A DNA stretch of 40,704 nucleotides from Lysobacter daejeonensis GH1-9. GTDB taxonomy: Bacteria; Pseudomonadota; Gammaproteobacteria; Xanthomonadales; Xanthomonadaceae. Position 1 is the stretch's first letter. The number at the start of each line of letters is the position of its first letter. The notes below the pieces were generated by a model. It made no database searches. It was given only the letters and a program-made list of their open reading frames with translations, and was not told the origin of the DNA. Location of the stretch: positions 1 through 40,704 of the forward strand of contig NZ_AVPU01000024.1 of the NCBI RefSeq assembly GCF_000768355.1, written 5' to 3'. Positions 40,186 to 40,704 of this stretch are shown here, piece by piece. The position numbers and the translations under genes are program-made.

Positions 40186-40704
40186 GTGATCGATCCGGAC
40201 GGCTACAGGCCCAATGTCGGCATCATCCTGATGCATCCGGACGGCCGCCTGTTCTGGGCGCGCCGGGTGCATCGCGATGGTTGGCAATTCCCGCAGGGCG
40301 GGATGAACAGCGACGAGACGCCGCTCGAGGCGATGTACCGCGAGTTGCGTGAAGAAACCGGCTTGATGCCCGAGCACGTGGAAGTGCTGGGCGCCACCCC
40401 GGGCTGGCTGCGCTACCGCCTGCCGCAGCGCTCCATCCGCCGCCACGACCGGCTGGTCTGCATCGGCCAGAAGCAGGTCTGGTTCCTGCTGCGCCTGACT
40501 GGCACCGAATCGGACCTGCGGTTGGATCTCACCGACAAACCCGAGTTCGACCACTGGCGCTGGGTCGACTTCTGGTACCCGGTGGAGCACGTGGTGATGT
40601 TCAAGCGTGGGGTCTACGCCAGCGCGCTGCATCACCTGGCCCCGGTGGCTCGCCGCGTGGTCGGGCCGCACGCGGTGCCCGATCCGCGCGGCCTGCCCGG
40701 CCTG
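40186..40704 (+). CDS. rppH: RNA pyrophosphohydrolase (3' partial)
   Basis: A Nudix hydrolase that removes pyrophosphate from mRNA 5' ends and so starts RNase E-dependent decay. The first 173 codons are in the window with no stop, so the gene continues beyond the edge. It starts at GTG 40186 with AGGAG (40173-40177) eight bases upstream, and opens [15 protein letters not shown], the RppH N-terminus. [18 protein letters not shown] leads into the Nudix box, which is complete: G, five residues, E, seven residues, [18 protein letters not shown] and [21 protein letters not shown] are also family landmarks. E. coli RppH is 176 aa; some relatives carry a C-terminal extension, and here Pro-rich residues ([11 protein letters not shown]) follow the domain. 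Confidence 0.95.
   Translation, partial: MIDPDGYRPNVGIILMHPDGRLFWARRVHRDGWQFPQGGMNSDETPLEAMYRELREETGLMPEHVEVLGATPGWLRYRLPQRSIRRHDRLVCIGQKQVWFLLRLTGTESDLRLDLTDKPEFDHWRWVDFWYPVEHVVMFKRGVYASALHHLAPVARRVVGPHAVPDPRGLPGL

Overview
The window looks like chromosomal core sequence from a high-GC gammaproteobacterium of the Lysobacter/Luteimonas/Xanthomonas group (Xanthomonadaceae). This is inferred from the GC-rich codon use, the dihydrolipoamide dehydrogenase carrying its own N-terminal lipoyl domain, the order atpIBEFHAGDC followed by glmU and glmS, and the recC-recB-recD cluster near rppH. No sequence search was possible, so the genus is a guess. I see no insertion sequence, prophage, CRISPR array or rRNA. 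One tRNA is present. No gene-free stretch exceeds about 230 bases.

Layout. 1-3576: the end of the pyruvate dehydrogenase operon, with aceF (5' end outside the window), an unrecognised exported protein, and lpdA. 3721-3945: a small DUF2061 membrane protein on the minus strand, with a Fur-box-like operator over its promoter. 4094-11460: the complete F1Fo ATP synthase operon with a clear sigma70-type promoter, stem-loops at several cistron junctions and a terminator. 11459-13851: a two-gene minus-strand unit, a GT-C type membrane glycosyltransferase followed by a GtrA-like protein. 13924-17246: glmU and glmS, giving UDP-GlcNAc. 17284-18140: a minus-strand pair of free-methionine-(R)-sulfoxide reductase and a stand-alone TfoX C-terminal domain. 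18201-18878: bioD. 18994-23222: an RND efflux pair (periplasmic adaptor and inner-membrane pump, no outer-membrane channel gene). 23297-23695: a phasin-family protein on the minus strand. 23922-25157: a MgtC/DUF4010 membrane protein. 25165-25521: queD on the minus strand. 25604-26377: a lytic transglycosylase. 26389-30299: prpF and acnD of the 2-methylcitrate cycle on the minus strand. 30442-39813: recC, recB and recD with overlapping ends. 39945-40021: elongator tRNA-Met on the minus strand. 40186-end: rppH, cut by the window edge.

How the genes fit together. The window is mostly central energy metabolism (PDH, ATP synthase), cell-envelope precursor supply (glmU, glmS, the GtrA/GT-C pair, the lytic transglycosylase) and DNA repair (RecBCD). 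I did not find a complete undescribed system. The best candidates for something new are: the secreted protein locked between the PDH E2 and E3 genes by overlapping reading frames; the GT-C/GtrA pair next to glmU; the tetraloop hairpins and 13-base repeat in the ATP synthase operon; the Fur-like operator before the DUF2061 gene; and the G12 tract inside aceF.
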